Part shown: piece by piece, positions 1-9,351 of the stretch | Numbering within the stretch: the stretch's first letter is position 1 | How the letters are laid out: each line of letters opens with the position of its first letter | NCBI GenBank assembly: GCA_019973155.2 | Contig: BPQB01000031.1 | Location: 124,001 to 188,000, forward strand | Source: Phanerochaete sordida | Lineage: Eukaryota > Basidiomycota > Agaricomycetes > Polyporales > Phanerochaetaceae | Direction: 5' to 3' | DNA length: 64,000 nt | The notes under the pieces: model-generated | The model's input: the letters and a program-made list of their open reading frames with translations, nothing else | The model's database searches: none | Told to the model about the DNA's origin: nothing | Made by a program: the position numbers and the translations under genes

Positions 1-230
1 GCAGGCGCCCATAATGTAGTCATAAATCACCCGTGGGAGACTGCCACTGTTCTGATCCTTGCGTGTTCCTGGAAAACATGTCGAGGGTCGCGTGGAACGG
101 GAAGCCGTGATGTTTTTATTTGTTGACAAAAATCCCATGCGGAGGAAGGCAAACTGCGACATTACGTGGGCAGCGGAGGACTTCGAACCCTCTCCTGGCA
201 GCGACCCTGTTCCACCCTCTAGAGCATGAG

Positions 231-257
231 GTACTGTCAGATGGGGGGAAGTGGGAA
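231..257 (+). repeat. left terminal inverted repeat
   Basis: This 27-bp segment starts with GTACTGTCAG and matches the reverse complement of 815-841 at 26 of 27 positions. Confidence 0.7.
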
Positions 258-814
258 GGTTTCGGCGCTTGTCACCTTCTGACTTCGTCTGTCCCATGAC
301 CCTCCAAACAAGTATGCAGCAGCGTAAGCTGTGATCTGAAGCACCTGCACTGAAAATATGATAATTTTTTGGTGGGATCCGGAGGAGAGGCGGGCGACAT
401 GGGACGGGAGGGGGAACTGGGAAATCTCAGACGCCGTGATCACACAAGCGAGACGCCGAAGGGCTCGTTTGCGAATCCGTCCATAGACCACCCACTACTT
501 CGTGAAATATTCTCATACTTAGGTATCTGGTTGAAAATGACCAACCCGTAGTGATAGTGTGGTCCAAGTTGCTGTATGCTTCCTCTGGCTTGTACGAGCT
601 TGAGTGAATGCGCCATCAACTTTTAAGATCCAGAAGCCCGATCTCTGATGTCTGTTTTCTCTTCTTTCACCGTCCTGTGGCTTACCACAGACTCTTACTG
701 CCTATACTATGCGCTGAATACACTTGCATACTGCTTAACTACATGTCTGCCAACGACGAAATTTTTCGGTGCAGCGCAAGGTGCGAAGTCGGGGGAAGTG
801 GGAAATATCGCGTT

Positions 815-841
815 TTCCCACTTCCCCCCACCTGACAGTAC
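815..841 (-). repeat. right terminal inverted repeat
   Basis: Inverted copy of 231-257. It can also fold back on the direct copy of the repeat core at 791-804 to give a 14-bp hairpin with a 10-base loop. Confidence 0.7.
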
Positions 842-909
842 AGAACGTCCATGCAAGCGTCCATGCAAGTGTCGACGTCGCGGATACACCCGGAATGATC
901 CTCTCCAGA

Positions 910-1813
910 CTACTCCAGGTCAAACAGAATGAGCTCCGCGGACCGGTCGCCGTCGTTCCGCACCTCGAACGTGGCATTGGGGTCGCCCATGATGTACGCG
1001 CCGTCGCCCTCGCGCAGGACAAGCGACTGGCCCGCGCTCTTCAGCGTGATCGTCGCGCCGCCCGGCGCGCCCGGGTTGTAGCCGGACGTCTGGATGAGGT
1101 GCACGTACGCCTTGCGCGGCAGCACCTCCGACGCGGGCAGCGTGTGCGAGAGCGCCTTCGCGGGCGAGAGGATCGTCGCGTACATCGTCAGCGCCGAGTG
1201 CACGGGCGCGGGGCCGGACGCCTCGCGCTTCTCGACAACGCCCTCCGCGCCCACGGGCGCGACGACCGTGCACCACTTGTCGCGCTTCTCCTCCTCCGGG
1301 AAGTGTCTGCGTGTTGGTGAGCACTGTGCTTCAGGTGGAAACGTGGGTGCGATGCTTACCTTGTGAAGTATTGTGGCTTGAGCCCGCCGCGGTTCGGGAT
1401 GGCCCAGATCTGCAGGAAGTGCACCTGCTTCTCGCCATGCGCCTTCTCGCTGTGGCGGATGCCGGTGCCGGTCGAGGTCATCTGGAGGTCGCCGCGCTTG
1501 AGCACCTCGCGGTTGCCCATGGAGTCGCCGTGCTCGAGCTCGCCCGCGACGATGTACGAGAAGATCTCGAACTCGCGGTGGCCGTGTGCGCCGAAGCCCG
1601 TGTGCGCGGCGACGCGGTCCTCGTTGATCACGCGCAGCGGGCCAAACTGCGAGTGCTCGTCGTCTTGGTACCTGCGGGACGGTCAGCGCTGCGTACCCGG
1701 GGCTGGAGCGCGCAGACGTACATGGCAAAGGAGAACGTGTGGAAGGTCTTCAGCCAGTCGTGGTCCGCGTGGCCGCGGGCGGTGCTGGGGCGCTGGACGA
1801 ACTTGACGGACAT
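910..1813 (-). CDS. pirin family protein
   Basis: Exons 1813-1722, 1671-1360 and 1306-910 join in phase to a 266-residue protein. The start is the only ATG in phase with the pirin N-terminus (short lead, then DHDWLKTFHTFSFAMY). The N-terminal cupin shows the pirin metal-binding pattern (GFGAHGHREFEIFSYIVAGELEHGDS, split here by my wording only), including the histidines of the HxHxxxE-like block and GTGIRHSEKAHG near residue 110. The C-terminal cupin carries YVHLIQTSGYNPG and ends FDLE. Pirins are Fe-binding nuclear or cytosolic cupin proteins; some have quercetinase activity, others are transcription cofactors, so the exact role is open. A TATAAAA box lies 147 bp upstream. It is divergent from the Rsa4 gene. 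Family assignment is firm; function is inferred. Confidence 0.93.
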
Positions 1814-2603
1814 GTCGGCTGCGGTGTGTGTGCTGCGAAGTTGGAAGAGGTTGGCGAGTTGGACTCGGCGGGATTTGAGTGCAGGCAGCAGCTTGGAGGT
1901 GGAGAGGTGGGTACGAGACTGTGAGGGACTGATGGGCTGGACAGCGACGCGGGCACCGATTTTATACGCACCAGCGAGGATGAGAGATCATTCAAGGTCC
2001 TACGAGAGTACGATGACGAGGGATTGTCAAGCTTACCGTCAACCTCAGCGAGCATGAGCGCGCCGATTACTATTTATGGCAGCCCCGCCCTCACGCTCAC
2101 CCACGCCCACCGCGTGCTCACTCCGGTTTCTGCAGGCCTGAACAGATGACCAAAGGCTTTTTGTCCGCGATGACGCTGCGTCGCCCAGTTCTGGCTAACA
2201 TATGCTTGTTTGGCCAGCGCGACACTGCACCCAGATGCTGAGAACCGCAGAGGAACTGCCTTAAGCCCTGCGATGACCTGTTTAGCACAGCAAATCAGCC
2301 ATATTTACGAGCTAGAAGATTTAGCTGCGTGCTCTGACGAAGGCGATGAATCAGAGAAGGCGGGGGCGAGTAGAAAGACAGAGCGTCCAGGCGCAGGCTG
2401 GTCAGCGCGACTTAGCCCAGCAAATCATGCTGACGAGGTTAGGCGCCTCTGCTGCAAATCTGCGACTTCGCATTGCACGCACTTCAAATCCTTTTCTTAC
2501 ACTTCCTTGGTCACGCTCTGCTTCATTTTTGCTTGCTGTGCTTGTCTTTGGCGTGTATTCTCGATACTTGGACGGCTTACAATCTTGAAGAAACGACAGC
2601 AGC
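1814..2603. other. divergent intergenic region, pirin / Rsa4
   Basis: About 790 bp between two start codons. Apart from the pirin TATA box, no conserved element or reading frame is recognised. It must hold the promoters and 5' leaders of both genes. Confidence 0.6.
1960..1966 (-). promoter_or_regulatory. TATA box of the pirin gene
   Basis: TATAAAA on the minus strand, 147 bp upstream of the pirin ATG. Confidence 0.5.
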
Positions 2604-4628
2604 ATGGCTACACTGCTCCCTCCTCCCAAGCGGCAAAAAGTCTACCATGGCATCCCCGAGCCTGAGCCAGAGGCACCAAAACCTACACCCAACGTCGTTG
2701 TGCAGTTCGTGTCAGACGAGGATGGAGAGGCACTGGCACCGGCCGTGAACCTGCCCGCCAACCTGTCGCGCGAGGCCCTCGAGGCGTTGGTGAACAAGCT
2801 GAACACGAAGGTGAGCTGCAAGGCAAAGTCTCCTAGTGTCGGGGGAACTCAGGTTAACTTGAGGCAGGACGATGACCCTGTACCCTTCGCCTTCCACATA
2901 GCCCTCCCGGCAGACGCAGCAAAACCCGGCGCGCCCACGCAAATTGCCATCGCGAAGTCGATTGAGGAAGATGTTCTCTCGCACCCTTCAAACGCCTTTA
3001 CACCCGAAGATATCCTTGTTGTCCGCTGTGCGCCACAAGCAGTCTTCCGCGTGCGCCCCGCAACAAGATGCTCGTCCACTCTTTCTGGTGCGTATACCAT
3101 CGCGCCGTGCAGACCTATCGCTTATTTTTGTGCAGGACATACTTCTCCTATTCTCTGTGCCTCGTTCTCGCCAACAGGGAACCTCCTCGCCACTGGCTCT
3201 GGAGACTGCAACGCGCGGTTATGGGACCTGTTCACCGAGATGCCGTCGCACGTCCTCACCGGACACAAGGGCTGGGTGCTCTGCGTGGAATGGGAGGCCA
3301 TGGAGCGGAAGCTCGCGACTGGTGGTCACGATGGACATGTAAGTTGGGCCATGGATTTCGCAGTGAAGTGTGCCAACGTTCTTCTGTTGCCAGGTGCGAC
3401 TGTGGGACCCGAAGGCAGGCAAGCCGCTCGGCGATGCACTGAAGGGCCATTCAAAATGGGTGACCTCCCTCGCATGGGAGCCGATCCACATGTGCGTCGT
3501 GATCCACGTTTTCATTATGGGTTGAGTGCTGAACTGCCGATGATCGCAGAAATGCGTCCGCGCCTCGTCTCGCGTCGTCATCCAAAGACGGCACCGTACG
3601 CGTGTGGAATACAGCGACCAGGCTCTCGGAGTACACGCTCGGCGGACATACAGCTAGCGTCAACGTCGTCCGGTGGGGCGGCGGGGGCTTGGATGGCAAG
3701 GGCGTGCTGTATACGGCATCGAGTGATCGAACAGTTCGTGTCTGGGATGCCAATGGCGTAGGTCCTTTCTAGCCGTACTTCGCCGCACATATTCTGATCC
3801 ACGGACTTGACAGGGAAAACCGTTGTACACGCTGAAGGACCATGCGCACTGGGTGACGACCTTGACCCTGAACACCGATTTTGTGCTGCGAACAGGTCCT
3901 TTCGACCATACAGGCAAGAAGCCTGCGTCGGACGCAGAAGGTACGTCTGACAGCGTTGCGAAGGGATCGGCTGCTGACACTATCGCTATCTAGCCCAGTC
4001 CTTGGCTCTCGCCCGCTACAACAAGCTTGTGTCACAGACCGGCGAGCTCATGATCTCCGGCTCTGACGACCACACGCTCTTCCTCTGGTCGATATTCCCG
4101 AGCCGCGCGGACTCCGCAGAGGGCTCCGCAGCCGCCGCCGAGCGCGGCGGGAAGCTGAAGCCCGTCTCGCGGCTGACCGGCCACCAGCGCCAGGTCGCGC
4201 ACGTCGCGTTCAGCCCCGACGGCCGCTGGGCCGCGAGCGCCGCGTGGGACAACAGCGTGCGGCTCTGGGACGGCAAGACGGGCAAGTTCGTCGCGACGCT
4301 CCGCGGGCACATCAGCGCGGTGTACCGGCTCGCGTGGAGCGCGGACTCGCGGCTGCTCGTGAGCGCGAGCAAGGACAGCACGCTCAAGGTACGCCCTGCA
4401 CGCGTGTGCGCGCGCGCCGCCGCTGATCCCCCGCCAGATCTGGGACCTCAAGACGTACAAGCTCAAGACGGACCTCCCGGGGCACACGGACGAGGTCTAC
4501 TGCGTCGACTTCGTCGCCGACAAGATCGTGAGCGGCGGACGGGACAGGACCGTCAAAATGTGCGTCTTCCATTCCGATTGCGCTCCTGGCCGATGCCTGA
4601 TCGGCGTCGTGGCAGATGGAAGAACTGA
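2604..4628 (+). CDS. RSA4: ribosome assembly protein Rsa4 / Notchless homolog (NLE domain + WD40)
   Basis: Nine exons (2604-2810, 2868-3087, 3136-3338, 3394-3491, 3550-3757, 3814-3940, 3994-4388, 4438-4559, 4616-4628) join to 530 residues. The protein has an N-terminal NLE ubiquitin-like domain (about residues 30-135; VVVQFVSDEDGEALAPAVNLP at its start), then an eight-bladed WD40 propeller that begins HTSPILCASFSPTGNLLATG and ends VSGGRDRTVKIWKN. In yeast, Rsa4 binds the pre-60S particle and its NLE domain is the grip for the AAA ATPase Rea1/Mdn1, which removes it in the nucleus. The C-terminal KIWKN is completed only by a 13-base last exon. The length fits the family (about 515-530). Paired by function with the Mak11-like gene at 35.8-37.5 kb, also a 60S factor. 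Assignment is firm. Confidence 0.95.
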
Positions 4629-5863
4629 GGACGTGGGGTATCCGCAATTAGTGTACCGACCCCTGGTATCTGGCGTCGGGGTACGATCGCTGTCCCCGCC
4701 CCTCCGCGCATGCTCTCCGAGTCGCTTCGGCGGCGACGCGGTGAGTCGCGGCGCACGCCTGCCCGTGCGACTGTCGTTTACGCGCGCCCCGCGGTCCCTG
4801 TAGAATTCCAGCACACTCGATGTGTGGCATGCGGTCGGCCGAGGCGAGGGCACTTCTGGCCCCGTGGAGGCTGCACGCCCTAGCCGATTAGATAAAATAG
4901 CAGAGGTCTGATGAGCGATGAAATCACTGCGCGCATCATGCTTGCCGCGTCAAAAGCCTCCGCGCGAGGGTCGCCCAGGCCGTGGCTGCCGCCGCGCGCT
5001 CGCCACCCTGCGTGCCTGCGCCGCCCGCCATTTGCTTCCACCTGCGCTCCCACCGCCCGTTGCCAACAGGTGTCCACCTTCGCGGAAGCAGATGTGGCCT
5101 GGCTCGCCCTACGTAATGGCGTGTGCGTCCCGGGCGGGGCGGAAAAACTACTGAATGGGTCCCTGACTCGCCTATCAGACCGACATTTTTTCCTGCTGAC
5201 CACCATGGGAGACCCAAGAGAGCGTCCTCTCCCGTGCTTCGTATCACAATCGAGGCGCATCGTGGCGGATCCGTTTTCTCGGGCAGCCTTGCACATACGC
5301 TGCGTGGCCTATCACCGAAAATCTGCACCTTCGCCTGCCTCGTGCTGTTTAGCACATCACCCGCAAGAACGGTTTCGCACGGGCCCAAATGGGCATGCAC
5401 AAGTGCTGCCCCGCTTTCGGTGTCCCATTCAGTCGCACCTTGCTGCTGCACGCGGCCTGCGCAGTACCCTGCAGCGGCCAAGGCACGAACAGCAGGGACA
5501 CTGGCTGAATCGTTCAACATGTGCGAGGTGAGCGACGACGGCACCGGGTGAGGCAGCGGTGACCGGCTTCGGTACCTCGGACGTGCAGACCCACCGTCTC
5601 CGCGCGAAGGCCCGTCGCCGCCAATCGTGGTTCGCTGATGATGGAAGCACTCAGCCAGAACATCCCCAGGGCGAGATCGCCGCGTCGCGACGCATTATTG
5701 CCGTGCGCCGGGATTGGCCACCGTCGCCCCCGGACACGGGGATTTACCATGGCGAGCCGCAGGCAGACTATCAGAATTCGAGGCGAGACACAGGCGCTCC
5801 GGATTTTCCATACATATATCCCGTGCCGTCCACTAGTGCTTTTTTTCCTCCCAGCTTCTCCTC
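4629..5863. other. intergenic region without a recognisable gene
   Basis: About 1.2 kb. Open frames exist on both strands (up to about 200 codons) but have low-complexity R/P/A-rich translations, no domain and no intron-consistent continuation. A CATATATCC sequence near 5811-5820 may be the TATA element of the next gene. Nothing else is seen. Confidence 0.5.
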
Positions 5864-7894
5864 ATGGCATCATCCAAGGTCGCGTCTCTCCAGCTCGAGT
5901 TTCTGGTCGTAGGCGGCGGTGAGCGCTCCCCTCCATGCGGCCCCCTCCTGCCCCGCGCCCGCGCCCGGCCCCGCCGCCGACCGCCGCGTCGGCTGCGATG
6001 GGCGGGCAGCCCTCTGTGCCGCTCCCGCACACACGTGCGGGAGCTGCTTAGCGGGCGTGCGCGGGGTAGCGGTGGAGTGCCCGATTTTTTCTGCAGCCGC
6101 GGAACGCTGACCGCGGCCGACGCATGCTGCAGGGCTCGGCGGCTTTGGTGTCGCGTATGCGCTCTGCAGGGCCGGGCACAAGGTGAAGGTGTTCGAAAAG
6201 GAGCCCGCGCTGGGCATGCCCGCGGGCGGCCTGCGCGTGCCGCCGAACATGAGCAAGATCCTCAAGGCGTGGGCCGGCCCCGACGAGCTCGCGAAGATCA
6301 CCGTGCTCAACGTCGGCACGCCGTGGCACAACCGTGAGTGCGCCGTGGCGCCGTCGTGCGGCGCAGCTGATGCGTGCGCGTGCAGTGGAGACGGGCGAGA
6401 AGATGGGCTACGCAGAGTGGCGGCCAGCCGTCATGCAGGAGACGGGCGGAGACTTCCTGATGGTCAAGGTGCGTGCGGTCGGGCTTCGTCGTGCGACCAT
6501 GTGCTGATACCGTGGGTGGCAGCATGAGGATGTCCACCGCCTCCTGCACCGTCTCGCCACCGAGGCCGGCGCGGAGATCATCTTTGGCGCAAAGGTCGCG
6601 TCCGTGACCCCCGGCGAGCCACGACCCTCGATCACGCTGGCGTCGGGCGAGACGTACGAGGGCGACATCGTCATCGGTGCGGACGGCCCCAACAGCTCCG
6701 TACGCGAGGTCGTTCTCGGCGACGACAACGAGGCAGGGAATATGTCGGGCTTCTCCTGCCTCGGCGCAGTGGTTCCTGGGGAGCTGATGACGGGCGACCC
6801 GCAGCTCGAGGAATGGATCGCCAGCGATGAGGTGCGTTCGTGCCGCGCCGTGCCTAGTCGATTTCCATTGACGCCGAATATAGTGGCCTATCTTCATGGG
6901 TAACAACCGGTCGCTGTGTGGTGAGTGTTCCGGAACTTCTGTCATGCGTCCCTGGGCTGACGGTCGGCGATAGCGCACCCTGTGGTATGTTCGTAAACAT
7001 TGACGGCACGTGCCGCTCTCTCACCTCCCTGCCCAGTCCGCCAAGAAGGGCTTCGCGATCCAGCTGTACTGGCCCGACGAGGACAGCGGCCCGGAGGAGA
7101 GCACCGCGGACTGGTTCGACGTCATCCCGACGGAGCAGATAAAGATGGACGACTGTGGCGAGATGTAAGTGCAGCGCGTGTTCTGGCATACGCTTCAAGT
7201 GTCTCTTTTGACGAGACACTCAACTAAGCTGCGACAGCGTCAAGAAGCTCCTGAAGATGACGCCCTCCTTCGTGCGCACCCGCTGGCTCGAGTACCCCGA
7301 GAAGTTCGACTACTGGTCCGACGAGTCCGGCCGCATCGTGCTCCTCGGCGAGTCCGCGCACCCGTGGTTCGTGAGTGCCTCCGTACTTTTGCCATCGTGA
7401 GGCGAGCGCTGACGCCGCCCGCAGCCTGGAGGAACGCACGGGCCCGCGATGGCGCTTGAGGACGCGGCGGTGTTCGCTGCGCTCTTCTCGCGCCTGCGCC
7501 GCGAGGACCAGATCGGCGCGTTCGTGAGCGCGTACCAGGAGATTCGCGAGGCGCGCGTCGTCGAGGTGCGGCGCATGGACGTCTCGAACGCCGCGCTCGT
7601 GCGCATGCCGCCCGGCCCCGCGCGTGACCAGCGCGACGAGAGCCTCCGGCACGCGCGCGGCGAGTGGGACGACGGCCTGCTCCAGCGCGAGTTCGAGGGT
7701 GTCGCCGCCCTCTTCGGGTACGAGGCCCTGGATGCCGCCGATGTGAGTCGCTGTCGAGATTGGGTGTGGGTGGTGCTGACCTTCATGTGCAGGAGTGGTG
7801 GGTCAACTGGGGCCGCTTCCAAAACGGCGAGGCCAACGAGGGCGAGCAGGTCGACTTCGGCATGGGCTCGCTGTCCATCGCCGCCGGTGCCTGA
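5864..7894 (+). CDS. FAD-dependent aromatic monooxygenase (salicylate hydroxylase-like)
   Basis: Ten exons (5864-5918, 6133-6333, 6386-6468, 6523-6831, 6884-6920, 6974-6984, 7037-7164, 7238-7370, 7425-7742, 7793-7894) join to 458 residues. Seen: the dinucleotide-binding motif VVGGGLGGFGVAYAL at about residue 16, the DG motif GDIVIGADGPNSSVRE, and the second FAD motif RIVLLGESAHPWFPGGTHGP followed by AMALEDAA. These place it in the class A flavoprotein hydroxylases (PHBH fold; salicylate 1-monooxygenase and related fungal enzymes) that use NAD(P)H and O2 to hydroxylate aromatic rings. The substrate cannot be read from sequence. GES replaces the more usual GDA in the second FAD motif. Exon 6 is only 11 bases and supplies part of CAHPV. 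No membrane segment or signal peptide. Confidence 0.9.
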
Positions 7895-8212
7895 GCGCAT
7901 CGCCGCCCGCATCCTGTACAATTCTGCCACCAATTATGCTGTCCGTCTAGAGATTATAATGTCGTTTACGACCACCCCACGCTGCAAAGTGCTATGATGT
8001 TGTAGGGTCTGATACAAAGGGTCACTCGCTTCTATACGTATGTACCACGCTATGATGCTGTAATTAGTAATGTCGCTTGCACCTCCTTGGGTTATATGCA
8101 ATGCTCTCGTATACATGTTCTATGTTTGAATGCCGGAGGTCGGGATGATACCTGGACGTGTTCCGTTCTTTTCGGGAATGCCTGATGTTGACTGCCGTCC
8201 GTGTAACAGTGG
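7895..8212. other. convergent 3' region
   Basis: About 320 bp between the stop codons of the monooxygenase (+) and the GTPase (-). A/T-richer than the coding sequence; no gene seen. Confidence 0.6.
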
Positions 8213-9128
8213 TCAAGTATGTGTCACATTACTGGCTATGCGACCCAAGCCACACGCTTCAATCATGTTCCACCGGACATCGTCCTTGCCGAAAAAGCGT
8301 CCCTTCGTAGCAGCTGTGACGATGGGTGGTAGACACAGTGGGGCAGCCTCAAAAACGGCCTGCTTGAGCTGCTGTATGTTAGTTGGAGCGTTGGACCGGA
8401 TGGTGTCTGTCTTCGTGACAATGGCCTGCAGAGTGATAGGCCGATTGCTCTGCAGGGACGTCTCGCATATCGAGTTGAGCATCTGGAGCATGCCGATATC
8501 TACATCTTTCACGCCGTGCTCGCCATTGATGAGGATGTAGATGCGCTTTAGTCTGCAATATGTATGAGCGAGAGGAAATTAGACAAGAAGACGTACGCAC
8601 TCTTCCCTATGAGTAATGTAGTGCTGGAATAGCCTCCCCCACTCAGGCCTACCACGCGCGCCATAGCCGGGAGCGTCCACGAGGACGAGTTTGTGTGGGA
8701 CTGGGCCGACTCCGTAGAAGTTAAGAGTTTTGGTATGTCCCTGAGTAAAGTTAGGGGCAGGTTGTGGGGTATGTATGGAGTTGACGACTTACGCCTTGCT
8801 TGCTGGTGGAAGCCAAGGAAGTCCGCCCCAGGACGGCGTTTACCAGTGTAGACTTGCCGACGTTGGCACGACCTGTAGGGAACTGAGCCATGAGAGTCAC
8901 ATAGCGTTAAGAGGACTATACCTGCAATTATAATCTTCCATGAACGTTAGCTTCTGGAGGTGGACACGACTCAGCAACACGCACCTCAGGCGGCCGGTCC
9001 TCTATTCTCGGAAGCGATTGTTGCGTCGATGCGGCAGCCAAAAATCGCGATACAGAGTGGTGGTTGAAAGGATTCGAAAAATTGGCGGTCTTCTTAGGAA
9101 AGCATCTCGGGATGGAGGCCTTAAACAT
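8213..9128 (-). CDS. EngB/YihA-type GTP-binding protein, probably mitochondrial
   Basis: Five exons (9128-8985, 8934-8922, 8872-8793, 8740-8601, 8552-8213) join to 238 residues. The GTPase core starts PPEIIIAGRANVGKST (Walker A/G1, residues about 46-60), then KTLNFYGVG, the G3 motif VLVDAPGYGARGRPEWG, and the G4 motif AIVTKTD. This order and the short C-terminal domain are those of EngB/YihA (human GTPBP8), a TrmE-Era-EngA-EngB-Septin class GTPase used in large-subunit assembly of bacterial and organellar ribosomes. The first 45 residues are rich in K, R, S and F with no acidic cluster, fitting a mitochondrial presequence. Exon 2 is 13 bases and encodes only the first part of the P-loop strand. 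Divergent from POL1 across 223 bp. Confidence 0.9.
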
Positions 9129-9351
9129 GTCAAGAGGAAATGGGAGCGCAGGAGGCCATCGAGGGCGAGGACGAAAGAGCTGAGCGCCCAGGAGGCGCGC
9201 GGGCGCGAGCTCGAGCGCCCAAAGGCGCTAATGGCACGCGAGTGGTCACGGGTCACTGTCACGATCGTGAACCTCTGCCGAGTTTTGGCTCTCTTCCTGA
9301 CACGGTCATTACACCTCCCTCCCTCTCCCTCCCCCTGCTGCACAGTTCAGA
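9129..9351. promoter_or_regulatory. short bidirectional promoter, EngB-like GTPase / POL1
   Basis: Only 223 bp separates the two start codons. The POL1 side has a pyrimidine-rich tract (about 9311-9340, CCTCCCTCCCTCTCCC) directly before the ATG and no clear TATA box, as in many fungal housekeeping genes. No exact ACGCGT cell-cycle box was found. Confidence 0.55.

Larger units (their letters stand above)
231..841. mobile_element. MITE-like non-autonomous element with terminal inverted repeats
   Basis: The two ends, 231-257 and 815-841, are inverted copies of a 27-bp sequence that begins GTACTGTCAG and continues with a G-run and GAAGTGGGAA; they differ at one base (A at 241 against G in the other copy). 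The element is about 610 bp and has no credible reading frame. If the repeat proper starts at CTGTCAG, the element is flanked by TA on both sides, as expected for Tc1/mariner-type insertion; GTAC on both sides is the alternative reading. A further copy of the repeat core at 791-804 forms a 14-bp stem with 815-828, and a near copy lies at 410-425. It ends 68 bp beyond the pirin stop codon, so it probably lies in or next to that gene's 3' untranslated region. Inverted repeats are seen directly; the mobile nature is inferred. Confidence 0.6.

Noticed and set aside
176..192. tRNA-like arm (GAGGA-CTTCGAA-CCCTC), either as an anticodon arm on + or a T-arm on -
   Set aside because: No matching acceptor stem, D-arm or second arm could be placed on either strand at the right distances; TTCGAA is palindromic, which makes both readings look good by chance.
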